DNA of 64,000 bases from Protonemura montana. Taxonomy: Eukaryota; Arthropoda; Insecta; Plecoptera; Nemouridae. A model generated the notes under the pieces. That model worked only from the letters and a program-made list of their open reading frames with translations. It did not search any database and had not been told where the DNA came from. Where the stretch lies: NCBI GenBank assembly GCA_947568835.1, contig OX387608.1:17394535-17458534 (forward strand), in the 5' to 3' direction. A program made the position numbers and the translations under genes. Below are positions 19,034-31,900 of the stretch, piece by piece. Each line of letters starts with the position of its first letter. Positions within the stretch are counted from its first letter, which is position 1.

Positions 19034-19408
19034 CCTCCCTGAGCTCGAGACAAAGCTTGTTCAACGCCCTCCCTGAGCTCGAGACAAAGCTTGTTCAACG
19101 CCCTCCCTGAGCTCGAGACAAAGCTTGTTCAACGCCCTCCCTATGCTCGAGACAAAGCTTGTTCAACGCCCTCCCTGAGCTCGAGACAAAGCTTGTTCAA
19201 CGCCCTCCCTGAGCTCGAGACAAAGCTTGTTCAAAGCCCTCCCTATGCTCGAGACAAAGCTTGTTCAACGCCCTCCCTGAGTTCGAGACAAAGCTTGTTC
19301 AACGCCCTCCCTATGCTCGAGACAAAGCATGTTCAACGCCTTCCCTGAGTTCGAGACAAAGCTTGTTCAACGCCCTCCCTATGCTCGAGACAAAGCTTGC
19401 TCAACGCA
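19034..19408. repeat. 34-bp tandem repeat, 11 units
   Basis: The unit CCTCCCTGAGCTCGAGACAA plus AGCTTGTTCAACGC repeats 11 times. The main variant alternates GAGCTCG with TATGCTCG; the last unit decays into GCTCAACGCATCC. Because 34 is not a multiple of three, a single plus-strand frame of 85 codons cycles through all three phases of the unit without a stop. It is much more GC-rich than the satellite that follows 240 bp later. Confidence 0.97.
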
Positions 19409-19644
19409 TCCCTGACTCAAATTAACCAAATGACGAAAATTGTTCGAAACATCACCAAAAAACTGGTTAAGCTTATCTGGAAGTTTCGCGCTGGAACTCG
19501 CTTAAGTTTTTCACAGATTTTTTTATCACGGTTGTTGAATCGAATCGGAATGTCACAATTTTACGAGATGTGCTAATTTACCTGCTAAACATATTTAATC
19601 GACATATTTTTCGACCGGGGCCCCAGGGGCACCGGCCGTCTGGA
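19409..19644. other. Unique spacer between two arrays
   Basis: About 235 bp of single-copy sequence; a GC-rich patch (GGGGCCCCAGGGGCACCGG) lies just before the 511-bp satellite starts. No gene was seen. Confidence 0.6.
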
Positions 19645-22600
19645 TATGAAAAATGATTATTAAAAAAAAAAGATTGAATTTTTTTTTATATAAAATTTGA
19701 TATAAAAAAAATATTTAACGTTAGATAATGATGAAAAAATTACAGATTGTGCGGAACGTATCAACACAGAACGTATTAAAGTTTAAAATAACCCACGTCT
19801 CGAGAATAGAAGAAAAAAATTAAAAAGTGAAATTATTTTCTACCCAGCCTAAAAGTGCTCAGACATTGAGTGGTTCGATTGCGATTGATAAGGGCACTAG
19901 CTGCAAGTGAACTGTATACGCTAATATCAATAACGTTCACTTACTCTTAAAAATAACAAAGTTATTATATATTTTGTATTTTTTTTTTTTCCAAAAATTA
20001 ACATGGCTTCTTATGGGGTTACTAATATTTGCCCATTTGCAAATAAAATTGTAAAATTCATAACATAACCAATTTTCAAAGGAAATAAATGAAATTTGCA
20101 GGGATCCTAGTTCGTACATAGACGTAGTTGGAACAAAAGTTTTATCCGTTAATTATGAAAAATGATTGTTAAAAAAAAAAGATTGAAATTTTTTTTTATA
20201 TAAAATTTGATATAAAAAAATAACTTAACGTAAGATAATGATGAAAAAATTACAGATTGTGCGGAACGTATAAACACAGAACGAATTAAAGTTTGAAATA
20301 ACCCACGTCTCGAGAATAGAAGAAAAAAATTAAAAAGTGAAATTATTTTGTACCCAGCCTAAAAGTGCTCAAACATTGACGGGTTCGATTGCGATTGATA
20401 AGGGCACTAGCTGCAAGTGAACTGTACACGCTGATATCAAAAACGTTCACTTACTCTTAAAAATAAAAAAGTTATTAAATATTTTGTATTTTTTTTTTTC
20501 CAGAAATTAACATGGCTTCATATGGGGTTACGAATATTTGCCCATTTGCACATAAAATTGTAAAATTCATAACATGAACAATTTTCAAAGGAAATTAATG
20601 AAATTTGCAGGGATCCTAGTTCGTACATAGAGGTAGTTGGAACAAAAGTTTTATCCGTGAATTATGAAAAATGATTGTTAAAAGAAAAAGATTGAAATTT
20701 TTTTTTATATAAAATTTGATATAAAAAAATAACTTAAGGTAAGATAATGATAAAAAAATTACAGATTGTGCGGAACGTACAAACACAGAACGTATTAAAG
20801 TTTGAATTAACCAACGTCTCGAGAATAGAAGAAAAAAATTAAAAAGTGAAATTATTTTGTACCCAGCCTAAAAGTGCTCAGACATTGAGGGGTTCGATTG
20901 CGATTGATAAGGGCACTAGCTGCAAGTGAACTGTACACGCTGATATCAAAAACGTTCACTTACTCTTAAAAACAAAAAAGTTATTAAATATTTTGTATTT
21001 TTTTTTCTTGCTAAAAATTAACATGGGGTCTTATGGGGTTACGAATATTTTCCCATTTGCAAATAAAATTGTAAAATTCATAACATGAACAATTTTCAAA
21101 GGAGATAAATGAAATTTGCAGGGATCCTAGTTCGTACATAGAGGTAGTTGGAACAAAAGTTTTATCCGTTAATTATGAAAAATAAAAGTTAAAAAAAAAA
21201 GATTGAAATTTTTTTTTATATAAAATTTGATATAAAAAAATAACTTAACTTTAGATAATGATAAAAAAAATTACAGATTGTGCGGAACGTATCAACACAG
21301 AACGTATTAAAGTTTGAAATAACCCACGTCTCGAGAATAGAAGAAAAAAATTAAAAAGTGAAAAAATTTTGTACCTAGCCTAAAAGTGCTCAAACATTGA
21401 GGGGTTCGATTGCGATTGATAAGAGCACTAGCTGCAAGTGAACTGTACACGCTAATATCAAAAACGTTCACTTACTCTTAAAAACAAAAAAGTTATTAAA
21501 TATTTTGTATTTTTTTTTCTTGCTAAAAATTAACATGGGGTCTTATGGGGTTACGAATATTTTCCCATTTGCAAATAAAATTGTAAAATTCATAACATGA
21601 ACAATTTGCAAAGGAGATAAATGAAATTTGCAGGGATCCTAGTTCGTACATAGAGGTAGTTGGAAAAAAAGTTTTATCCGTTAATTATGAAAAATGATTT
21701 AAAAAAAAAAAAGATTGAAATTTTTTTTTATATAAAATTTGATATAAAAAAATAACTTAACGTTAGATAATAATGAAAAAATTACAGATTGTGCGAAACG
21801 TATCAACACAAAACGTATTAAAGTTTGAAATAACCCACAACTCGAGAATAGAAGAAAAAAATTAAAAAGTGAAAAAAATTTGTACCTAGCCTAAAAGTGC
21901 TCAAACATTGAGAGGTTCGATTGCGATTGATAAGGGCACTAGCTGCAAGTGAACTGTACACGCTGATATCAAAAACGTTCACTTACTTTTAAAAACAAAA
22001 AAGTTATTAAATATTTTGTATTTTTTTTTCTTGCTAAAAATTAACATGGGGTCTTATGGGGTTACGAATATTTGCCCATTTGCAAATAAAATTGTAAAAT
22101 TCATAACATGAACACTTTTCAAAGGAGATTAATGAAATTTGCAGGGATCCTAGTTCTTACATAGAGGTAGTTGGAACAAAAGTTTTATCCGTTAATTATG
22201 AAAAATAAAAGTTAAAAAAAAAAGATTGAAATTTTTTTTATATAAAATTTGATATAAAAAAATAACTTAACGTTAGATAATGATGAAAAAATTACAGATT
22301 GTGCGGAACGTATCAACACAGAACGTATAAAAGTTTGAAATAACCCACGTCTCGAGAATAGAAGAAAAAAATTAAAAAGTGAAAATATTTTGTACCCAGC
22401 CTAAAAGTGCTCAAACATTGAGGGGTTCGATTGCGATTGATAAGGGCACTAGCTGCAAATGAACTGTACACGCTGATATCAAAAACGTTCACTTACTTTT
22501 AAAAACAAAAAAGTTATTAAATATTTTGTATTTTTTTTTTTTTCCAAAAATTAACATGGCCTCTTATGGGGTTACGAATATTTGCCCATTTGCAAATAAA

Positions 22601-25600
22601 ATTGTAAAATTCATAACATGAACAATTTTCAAAGGAAATAAATGAAATTTGCAGGGATCCTAGTTCGTACATAGAGGTAGTTGGAACAAAAGTTTTATCC
22701 GTTAATTATGAAAAATAAAAGTTAAAAAAAAAAGATTGAAATTTTTTTTATATAAAATTTGATATAAAAAAATAACTAAACGTTAGATAATGATGAAAAA
22801 ATTACAGATTGTGCGGAACGTATCAACACAGAACGTATAAAAGTTTGAAATAACCCACGTCTCGAGAATAGAAGAAAAAAATTAAAAAGTGAAAATATTT
22901 TGTACCCAGCCTAAAAGTGCTCAAACATTGAGGGGTTCGATTGCGATTGATAAGGGCACTAGCTGCAAGTGAACTGTACACGCTGATATCAAAAACGTTC
23001 ACTTACTTTTAAAAACAAAAAAGTTATTAAATATTTTGTATTTTTTTTTTTTTCCAAAAATTAACATGGCCTCTTATGGGGTTACGAATATTTGCCCATT
23101 TGCAAATAAAATTGTAAAATTCATAACATGAACAATTTTCAAAGGAAATAAATGAAATTTGCAAAGATCCTAGTTCGTACATAGAGGTAGTTGGAACAAA
23201 AGTTTTATCCGTAAATTATGAAAAATAAAACTTAATAAAAAAAGATTGAACTTTTTTTTTATATAAAATTTGATATAAAAAAATAACTTAACGTTAGATA
23301 ATGATGACAAAATTACAGATTGTGCGGAACGTATCAACACAGAACGTATTAAAGTTTGAAATAAACCACGTCTCGAAAATAGAAGAAAAAAATTAAAAAG
23401 TGAAAATATTTTGTACCCAGCCTAAAAGTGCTCAAACATTGAGGGGTTCGATTGCGATTGATAAGGGCACTAGCTGCAAGTGAACTGTACACGCTGATAT
23501 CAAAAACGTTCACTTACTCTTGAAAACAAAAAAGTTATTAAATATTTTGAATTTTTTTTTTTTTCCAAAAATTAACATGGCCTCTTATGGGGCTACGAAT
23601 ATTTGCGCATTTGCAAATAAAATTGTAAAATTCATAACATGAACAATTTTCAAAGGAAAAAAATGAAATTTGCAGGGATCCTAGTTCGTACATAGAGGTA
23701 GTTGGAACAAAAGTTTTATCCGTTAATTATGAATAATAATTGTTAAAAAAAAAAGATTGAAATTTTTTTTTATATAAAATTTGATATAAAAAAATAACTT
23801 AACGTTAGATAATAATGAAAAAATTACAGATTGTGCGGAACGTATCAACACAGAACGTATTAAAGTTTGAAATAACCCACTACTCGAGAATAGACGAAAA
23901 AAATTTAAAAGTGAAAAAATTTTGTACCTAGCCTAAAAGTGCTCAAACATTGAGAAGTTCGATTGCGATTGATAAGGGCACTAGCTGCAAGTAAACTGTA
24001 CACGCTGATATCAAAAACGTTCACTTACTCTTAAAAACAAAAAAGTTATTAAATATTTTGAATTTTTTTTTTTTTCCAAAAATTAACATGGCCTCTTATG
24101 GGGCTACGAATATTTGCGCATTTGCAAATAAAATTGTAAAATTCATAACATGAACAATTTTCAAAGAAAATAAATGAAATTTGCAGGGATCCTTGTTCGT
24201 ACATAGAGGTAGTTGGAACAAAAGTTTTATCCGTTAATTATGAAAAATAAAAGTTAAAAAAAAAAGATTGAAATTTTTTTTTATATAAAATTTGATATAA
24301 AAAAATAACTTAACGTTAGATAATGATGAAAAAATTACAGATTGTGCGGAACGTATCAACACAGAACGTATTAAAGTTTGAAATAAACCACGTCTCGAAA
24401 ATAGAAGAAAAAAATTAAAAAGTGAAAATATTTTGTACCCAGCCTAAAAGTGCTCAAACATTGAGAGGTTCGATTGCGATTGATAAGGGCACTAGCTGCA
24501 AGTGAACTGTACACGCTGATATCAAAAACGTTCACTTACTCTTAAAAACAAAAAAGTTATTAAATATTTTGAATTTTTTTTTTTTTCCAAAAATTAACAT
24601 GGCCTCTTATGGGGCTACGAATATTTGCGCATTTGCAAATAAAATTGTAAAATTCATAACATGAACAATTTTCAAAGGAAATAAATGAAATTTGCAGGGA
24701 TCCTAGTTCGTACATAGAGGTAGTTGGAACAAAAGTTTTATCCGTTAATTATGAAAAATGATTGTTAAAAAAAAAAGATTGAAAATTTTTTTTATATAAA
24801 ATTGATATAAAAAAATAACTTAACGTTATATAATGATGAAAAAATTACAGATTGTGCGGAACGTATCAACACAGAACGTATTAAAGTTTGAAATAACCCA
24901 CGTCTCGAGAATAGAAGAAAAAAATTAAAAAGTGAAAATATTTCGTACCCAGCCTAAAAGTGCTCAAACATTGAGGGGTTCGATTGCGATTGATAAGGGC
25001 ACTAGCTGCAAGTGAACTGTACACGCTGATATCAAAAACGTTCACTTACTTTTAAAAACAAAAAAGTTATTAAATATTTTGTATTTTTTTTTCTTGCTAA
25101 AAATTAACATGGGGTCTTATGGGGTTACGAATATTTTCCCATTTGCAAATAAAATTGTAAAATTCATAACATGAACAATTTTCAAAGGAAATAAATGAAA
25201 TTTGCAGGGATCCTAGTTCGTACATAGAGGTAGTTGGAACAAAAGTTTTATCCGTTAATTATGAAAAATGATTGTTAAGAAAAAAAGATTGAAATTTTTT
25301 TTTATATAAAATTTGATATTAAAAAATAACTTAACGTTAGATAATGATGAAAAAATTACAGATTGTGCGGAACGTATCAACACAGAACGTAAAAAGTTTG
25401 AAATAACCCACGTCTCGAGAATAGAAGAAAAAAATTAAAAAGTGAAAAAATTTTGTACCTAGCCTAAAAGTGCTCAAACATTGAGGGGTTCGATTGCGAT
25501 TGATATGGGCACTAGCTGCAAGTGAACTGTACACGCTGATATCAAAAACGGTCACTTACTTTTAAAAACAAAAAAGTTATTAAATATTTTGTATTTTTTT

Positions 25601-25969
25601 TTCTTGCTAAAAATTAACATGGGGTCTTATGGGGTTACGAATATTTTCCCATTTGCAAATAAAATTGTAAAATATATAACATGAACAATTTTCAAAGGAA
25701 ATAAATGAAATTTGCAGGGATCCTAGTTCGTACATAGAGGTAGTTGGAACAAAAGTTTTATCCGTTAATTATGAAAAATGATTGTTAAAAAAAAAAGATT
25801 GAAATTTTTTTTTATATAAAATTTGATATAAAAAAATAATTTAACGTTTGAAAATGATAAAAAAATTACAGATTGTGCGGAACGTATCAACACAGAACGT
25901 ATTAAAGTTTGAAATAACCCACGTCTCGAGAATAGAAGAAAAAAATTAAAAAGTGAAATTATTTTGTAC

Positions 25970-28900
25970 CCAGCCTAAAAGTGCTCAAACATTGAGGGGT
26001 TCGATTGCGATTGATAAGGGCACTAGCTGCAAGTGAACTGTACACGCTGATATCAAAAACGTTCAATTACTTTTAAAAACAAAAAAGTTATTAAATATTT
26101 TGTATTTTTTTTTCTTGCTAAAAATTAACATGGGGTCTTATGGGGTTACGAATATTTTCCCATTTGCAAATAAAATTGTAAAATTCATAACATGAACAAT
26201 TTTCAAAGGAAATAAATGAAATTTGCAAAGATCCTAGTTCGTACATAGAGGTAGTTGGAACAAAAGTTTTATCCGTAAATTATGAAAAATAAAACTTAAT
26301 AAAAAAAGATTGAACTTTTTTTTTATATAAAATTTGATATAAAAAAATAACTTAACGTTAGATAATGATGACAAAATTACAGATTGTGCGGAACGTATCA
26401 ACACAGAACGTATTAAAGTTTGAAATAAACCACGTCTCGAAAATAGAAGAAAAAATTTAAAAAGTGAAAAAATTTTGTACCCAGCCCAAAAGTGCTCAAA
26501 CATTGAGGGGTTCGATTGCGATTGATAAGGGCACTAGCTGCAAGTGAACTGTACACGCTGATATCAAAAACGTTCACTTACTCTTAAAAACAAAAAAGTT
26601 ATTAAATATTTTGAATTTTTTTTTTTTTCCAAAAATTAACATGGCATCTTATGGGGCTACGAATATTTGCGCATTTGCAAATAAAATTGTAAAATTCATA
26701 ACATGAACAATTTTCAAAGGAAAAAAATGAAATTTGCAGGGATCCTAGTTCGTACATAGAGGTAGTTGGAACAAAAGTTTTATCCGTTAATTATGAATAA
26801 TAATTGTTAAAAAAAAAAGATTGAAATTTTTTTTTATATAAAATTTGATATAAAAAAATAACTTAACTTTAGATAATAATGAAAAAATTACAGATTGTGC
26901 GGAACGTATCAACACAGAACGTATTAAAGTTTGAAATAACCCACTACTCGAGAATAGACGAAAAAAATTTAAAAGTGAAAAAATTTTGTACCTAGCCTAA
27001 AAGTGCTCAAACATTGAGAAGTTCAATTGCGATTGATAAGGGCACTAGCTGCAAGTAAACTGTACACGCTGATATCAAAAACGTTCACTTACTCTTAAAA
27101 ACAAAAAAGTTATTAAATATTTTGAATTTTTTTTTTTTTCCAAAAATTAACATGGCCTCTTATGGGGCTACGAATATTTGCGCATTTGCAAATAAAATTG
27201 TAAAATTCATAACATGAACAATTTTCAAAGGAAATAAATGTAATTTGCAGGGATCCTAGTTCGTACATAGAGGTAGTTGGAACAAAAGTTTTATCCGTTA
27301 ATTATGAGAAATGATTTAAAAAAAAAAAGATTTAAATTTTTTTTTATATAAAATTTGATATAAAAAAATAATTGAACGTTAGATAATGATAAAAAAATTA
27401 CAGATTGTGCGGAACGTATCAACACAGAACTTATTAAAGTTTGAAATAACCCACGTCTCGAGAATAGAAGAAAAAAATTAAAAAGTGAAAAAATTTTGTA
27501 CCTAGCCTAAAAGTGCTCAAACATTGAGGGGTTCGATTGCAATTGATAAGGGCACTAGCTGCAAGTGAACTGTACACGCTGATATCAAAAACGTTCACTT
27601 ACTTTTTAAAAACAAAAAAGTTATTAAATATTTTGTATTTTTTTTTCTTGCTAAAAATTCACATGGGGTCTTATGGGATTACGAATATTTTCCCATTTGC
27701 AAATAACATTGTAAAATTCATAACATGAACAATTTTCAAAGGAGATAAATGAAATTTGCAGGGATCCTAGTTCGTACATAGAGGTAGTTGGAACAAAAGT
27801 TTTATCCGTTAATTATGAAAAATGATTTTTAAAAAAAAAAGATTGAAATTTTTTTTTATATAAAATTTGATATAAAAAAATAACTTAACGTTAGATAATA
27901 ATGAAAAAATTACAGATTGTGCGGAACGTATTAACACAGAACGTATTAACGTTTGAAATAACCCACGTCTCGAGAATAGAAGAAAAAAATTAAAAAGTGA
28001 AAATATTTTGTACCCAGCCTAAAAGTGCTCAAACATTGAGGGGTTCGATTGCGATTGATAAGGGCACTAGCTGCAAGTGAACTGTACACGCTGATATCAA
28101 AAACGTTCACTTACTCTTTAAAACAAAAAAGTTATTAAATATTTCGTATTTTTTTTTTTCCAAAAATTAACATGGCCTCTTATGGGATTACGAATATTTG
28201 CTCATTTGCAAATAAAATTGTAAAATTCATAACATGAACAATTTTCAAAGGAAATTAATGAAATTTGCAGGGATCCTAGTTCGTACATAGAGGTAGTTGG
28301 AACAAAAGTTTTATCCGTTAATTATGAATAATGATTGTTAAAAAAAAAAGATTGAAATTTTTTTTTATATAAAATTTGATATAAAAAAATAACTTAACGT
28401 TAGATAATAATGAAAAAATTACAGATTGTGCGGAACGTATCAACACAGAACGTTTTAAAGTTTGAAATAACCCACTACTCGAGAATAGACGAAAAAAATT
28501 TAAAAGTGAAAAAATTTTGTACCTAGCCTAAAAGTGCTCAAACATTGAGAAGTTCGATTGCGATTGATAAGGGCACTAGCTGCAAGTAAACTGTACACGC
28601 TGATATCAAAAACGTTCACTTACTATTTTTAAAAACAAAAAAGTTATTAAATATTTTGAATTTTTTTTTTTTTCCAAAAATTAACATGGCCTCTTATGGG
28701 GCTACGAATATTTGCGCATTTGCAAATAAAATTGTAAAATTCATAACATGAACAATTTTCAAAGGAAATAAATGAAATTTGCAGGGATCCTAGTTCGTAC
28801 ATAGAGGTAGTTGGAACAAAAGTTTTATCCGTAAATTATGAAAAATAAAAGTTAATAAAAAAAGATTGAACTTTTTTTTTATATAAAATTTGATATAAAA

Positions 28901-31900
28901 AAATAACTTAACGTTAGATAATGATAAAAAAATTACAGATTGTGCGGAACGTATCAACACAGAACTTATTAAAGTTTGAAATAACCCACGTCTCGAGAAT
29001 AGAAGAAAAAAATTAAAAAGTGAAAAAATTTTGTACCTAGCCTAAAAGTGCTCAAACATTGAGGGGTTCGATTGCAATTGATAAGGGCACTAGCTGCAAG
29101 TGAACTGTACACGCTGATATCAAAAACGTTCACTTACTTTTTAAAAACAAAAAAGTTATTAAATATTTTGTATTTTTTTTTCTTGCTAAAAATTCACATG
29201 GGGTCTTATGGGGTTACGAATATTTTCCCATTTGCAAATAACATTGTAAAATTCATAACATGAACAATTTTCAAAGGAGATAAATGAAATTTGCAGGGAT
29301 CCTAGTTCGTACATAGAGGTAGTTGGAACAAAAGTTTTATCCGTTAATTATGAAAAATGATTTTTAAAAAAAAAAGATTGAAATTTTTTTTTATATAAAA
29401 TTTGATATAAAAAAATAACTTAACGTTAGATAATAATGAAAAAATTACAGATTGTGCGGAACGTATTAACACAGAACGTATTAACGTTTGAAATAACCCA
29501 CGTCTCGAGAATAGAAGAAAAAAATTAAAAAGTGAAAATATTTTGTACCCAGCCTAAAAGTGCTCAAACATTGAGGGGTTCGATTGCGATTGATAAGGGC
29601 ACTAGCTGCAAGTGAACTGTACACGCTGATATCAAAAACGTTCACTTACTCTTAAAAACAAAAAAGTTATTAAATATTTTGTATTTTTTTTTTTTTCCAA
29701 AAATTAACATGGCCTCTTATGGGGCTACGAATATTTGCCCATTTGCAAATAAAATTGTAAAATTCATAACATGAACAATTTTCAAAGGAAATAAATGAAA
29801 TTTGCAGGGATCCTAGTTCGTACATAGAGGTAGTTGGAACAAAAGTTTTATCCGTTAATTATGAAAAATGATCGTTAAAAAAAAAAGATTGAAAATTTTT
29901 TTTATATAAAATTGATATAAAAAAATAACTTTACGTTAGATAATGATAAAAAAATTACAGATTGTGCGGAACGTATCAACACAGAACGTATTAAAGTTTG
30001 AAATAACCCACGTCTCGAGAATAGAAGAAAAAAATTAAAAAGTGAAAAACTTTTGTACCTAGCCTAAAAGTGCTCAAACATTGCGGGGTTCGATTGCGAT
30101 TGATAAGGGCACTAGCTGCAAGTGAACTGTACACGCTGATATCAAAAACGTTCACTTACTCTTTAAAACAAAAAAGTTATTAAATATTTCGTATTTTTTT
30201 TTTTTGCTAAAAATTAACATGGGGTCTTATGGGGTTACGAATATTTGCTCATTTGCAAATAAAATTGTAAAATTCATAACATGAACAATTTTCAAAGGAA
30301 ATTAATGAAATTTGCAGGGATCCTAGTTCGTACATAGAGGTAGTTGGAACAAAAGTTTTATCCGTTAATTATGAATAATGATTGTTAAAAAAAAAAGATT
30401 GAAATTTTTTTTTATATAAAATTTGATATAAAAAAATAACTTAACGTTAGATAATAATGAAAAAATTACAGATTGTGCGGAACGTATCAACACAGAACGT
30501 TTTAAAGTTTGAAATAACCCACTACTCGAGAATAGACGAAAAAAATTTAAAAGTGAAAAAATTTTGTACCTAGCCTAAAAGTGCTCAAACATTGAGAAGT
30601 TCGATTGCGATTGATAAGGGCACTAGCTGCAAGTAAACTGTACACGCTGATATCAAAAACGTTCACTTACTATTTTTAAAAACAAAAAAGTTATTAAATA
30701 TTTTGAATTTTTTTTTTTTTCCAAAAATTAACATGGCCTCTTATGGGGCTACGAATATTTGCGCATTTGCAAATAAAATTGTAAAATTCATAACATGAAC
30801 AATTTTCAAAGGAAATAAATGAAATTTGCAGGGATCCTAGTTCGTACATAGAGGTAGTTGGAACAAAAGTTTTATCCGTTAATTATGAAAAATAAAAGTT
30901 AAAAAAAAAATATTGAAATTTTTTTTTATATAAAATTTGATATAAAAAAATAACTTAACGTTAGATAATGATGAAAAAATTACAGATTGTGCGGAACGTA
31001 TCAACACAGAACGTTTTAAAGTTTGAAATAAACCACGTCTCGAAAATAGAAGAAAAAAATTAAAAAGTGAAAATATTTTGTACCCAGCCTAAAAGTGCTC
31101 AAACATTGAGGGGTTCGATTGCGATTGATAAGGGCACTAGCTGCAAGTGAACTGTACACGCTGATATCAAAAACGTTCACTTACTCTTAAAAACAAAAAA
31201 GTTATTAAATATTTTGAATTTTTTTTTTTTTCCAAAAATTAACATGGCCTCTTATGGGGCTACGAATATTTGCGCATTTGCAAATAAAATTGTAAAATTC
31301 ATAACATGAACAATTTTCAAAGGAAATAAATGAAATTTGCAGGGATCCTAGTTCGTACATAGAGGTAGTTGGAACAAAAGTTTTATCCGTAAATTATGAA
31401 AAATAAAAGTTAATAAAAAAAGATTGAACTTTTTTTTTATATAAAATTTGATATAAAAAAATAACTTAACGTTAGATAATGATAAAAAAATTACAGATTG
31501 TGCGGAACGTATCAACACAGAACTTATTAAAGTTTGAAATAACCCACGTCTCGAGAATAGAAGAAAAAAATTAAAAAGTGAAAAAATTTTGTACCTAGCC
31601 TAAAAGTGCTCAAACATTGAGGGGTTCGATTGCAATTGATAAGGGCACTAGCTGCAAGTGAACTGTACACGCTGATATCAAAAACGTTCACTTACTTTTT
31701 AAAAACAAAAAAGTTATTAAATATTTTGTATTTTTTTTTCTTGCTAAAAATTCACATGGGGTCTTATGGGGTTACGAATATTTTCCCATTTGCAAATAAC
31801 ATTGTAAAATTCATAACATGAACAATTTTCAAAGGAGATAAATGAAATTTGCAGGGATCCTAGTTCGTACATAGAGGTAGTTGGAACAAAAGTTTTATCC

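Noticed and set aside
19875-19900. B-box-like GGTTCGATTGC in every 511-bp monomer, suggesting a tRNA-derived satellite
   Set aside because: The TAGCCTAAAAGTG candidate A box is only about 27 nt upstream and no tRNA arms fold. The match is probably chance.
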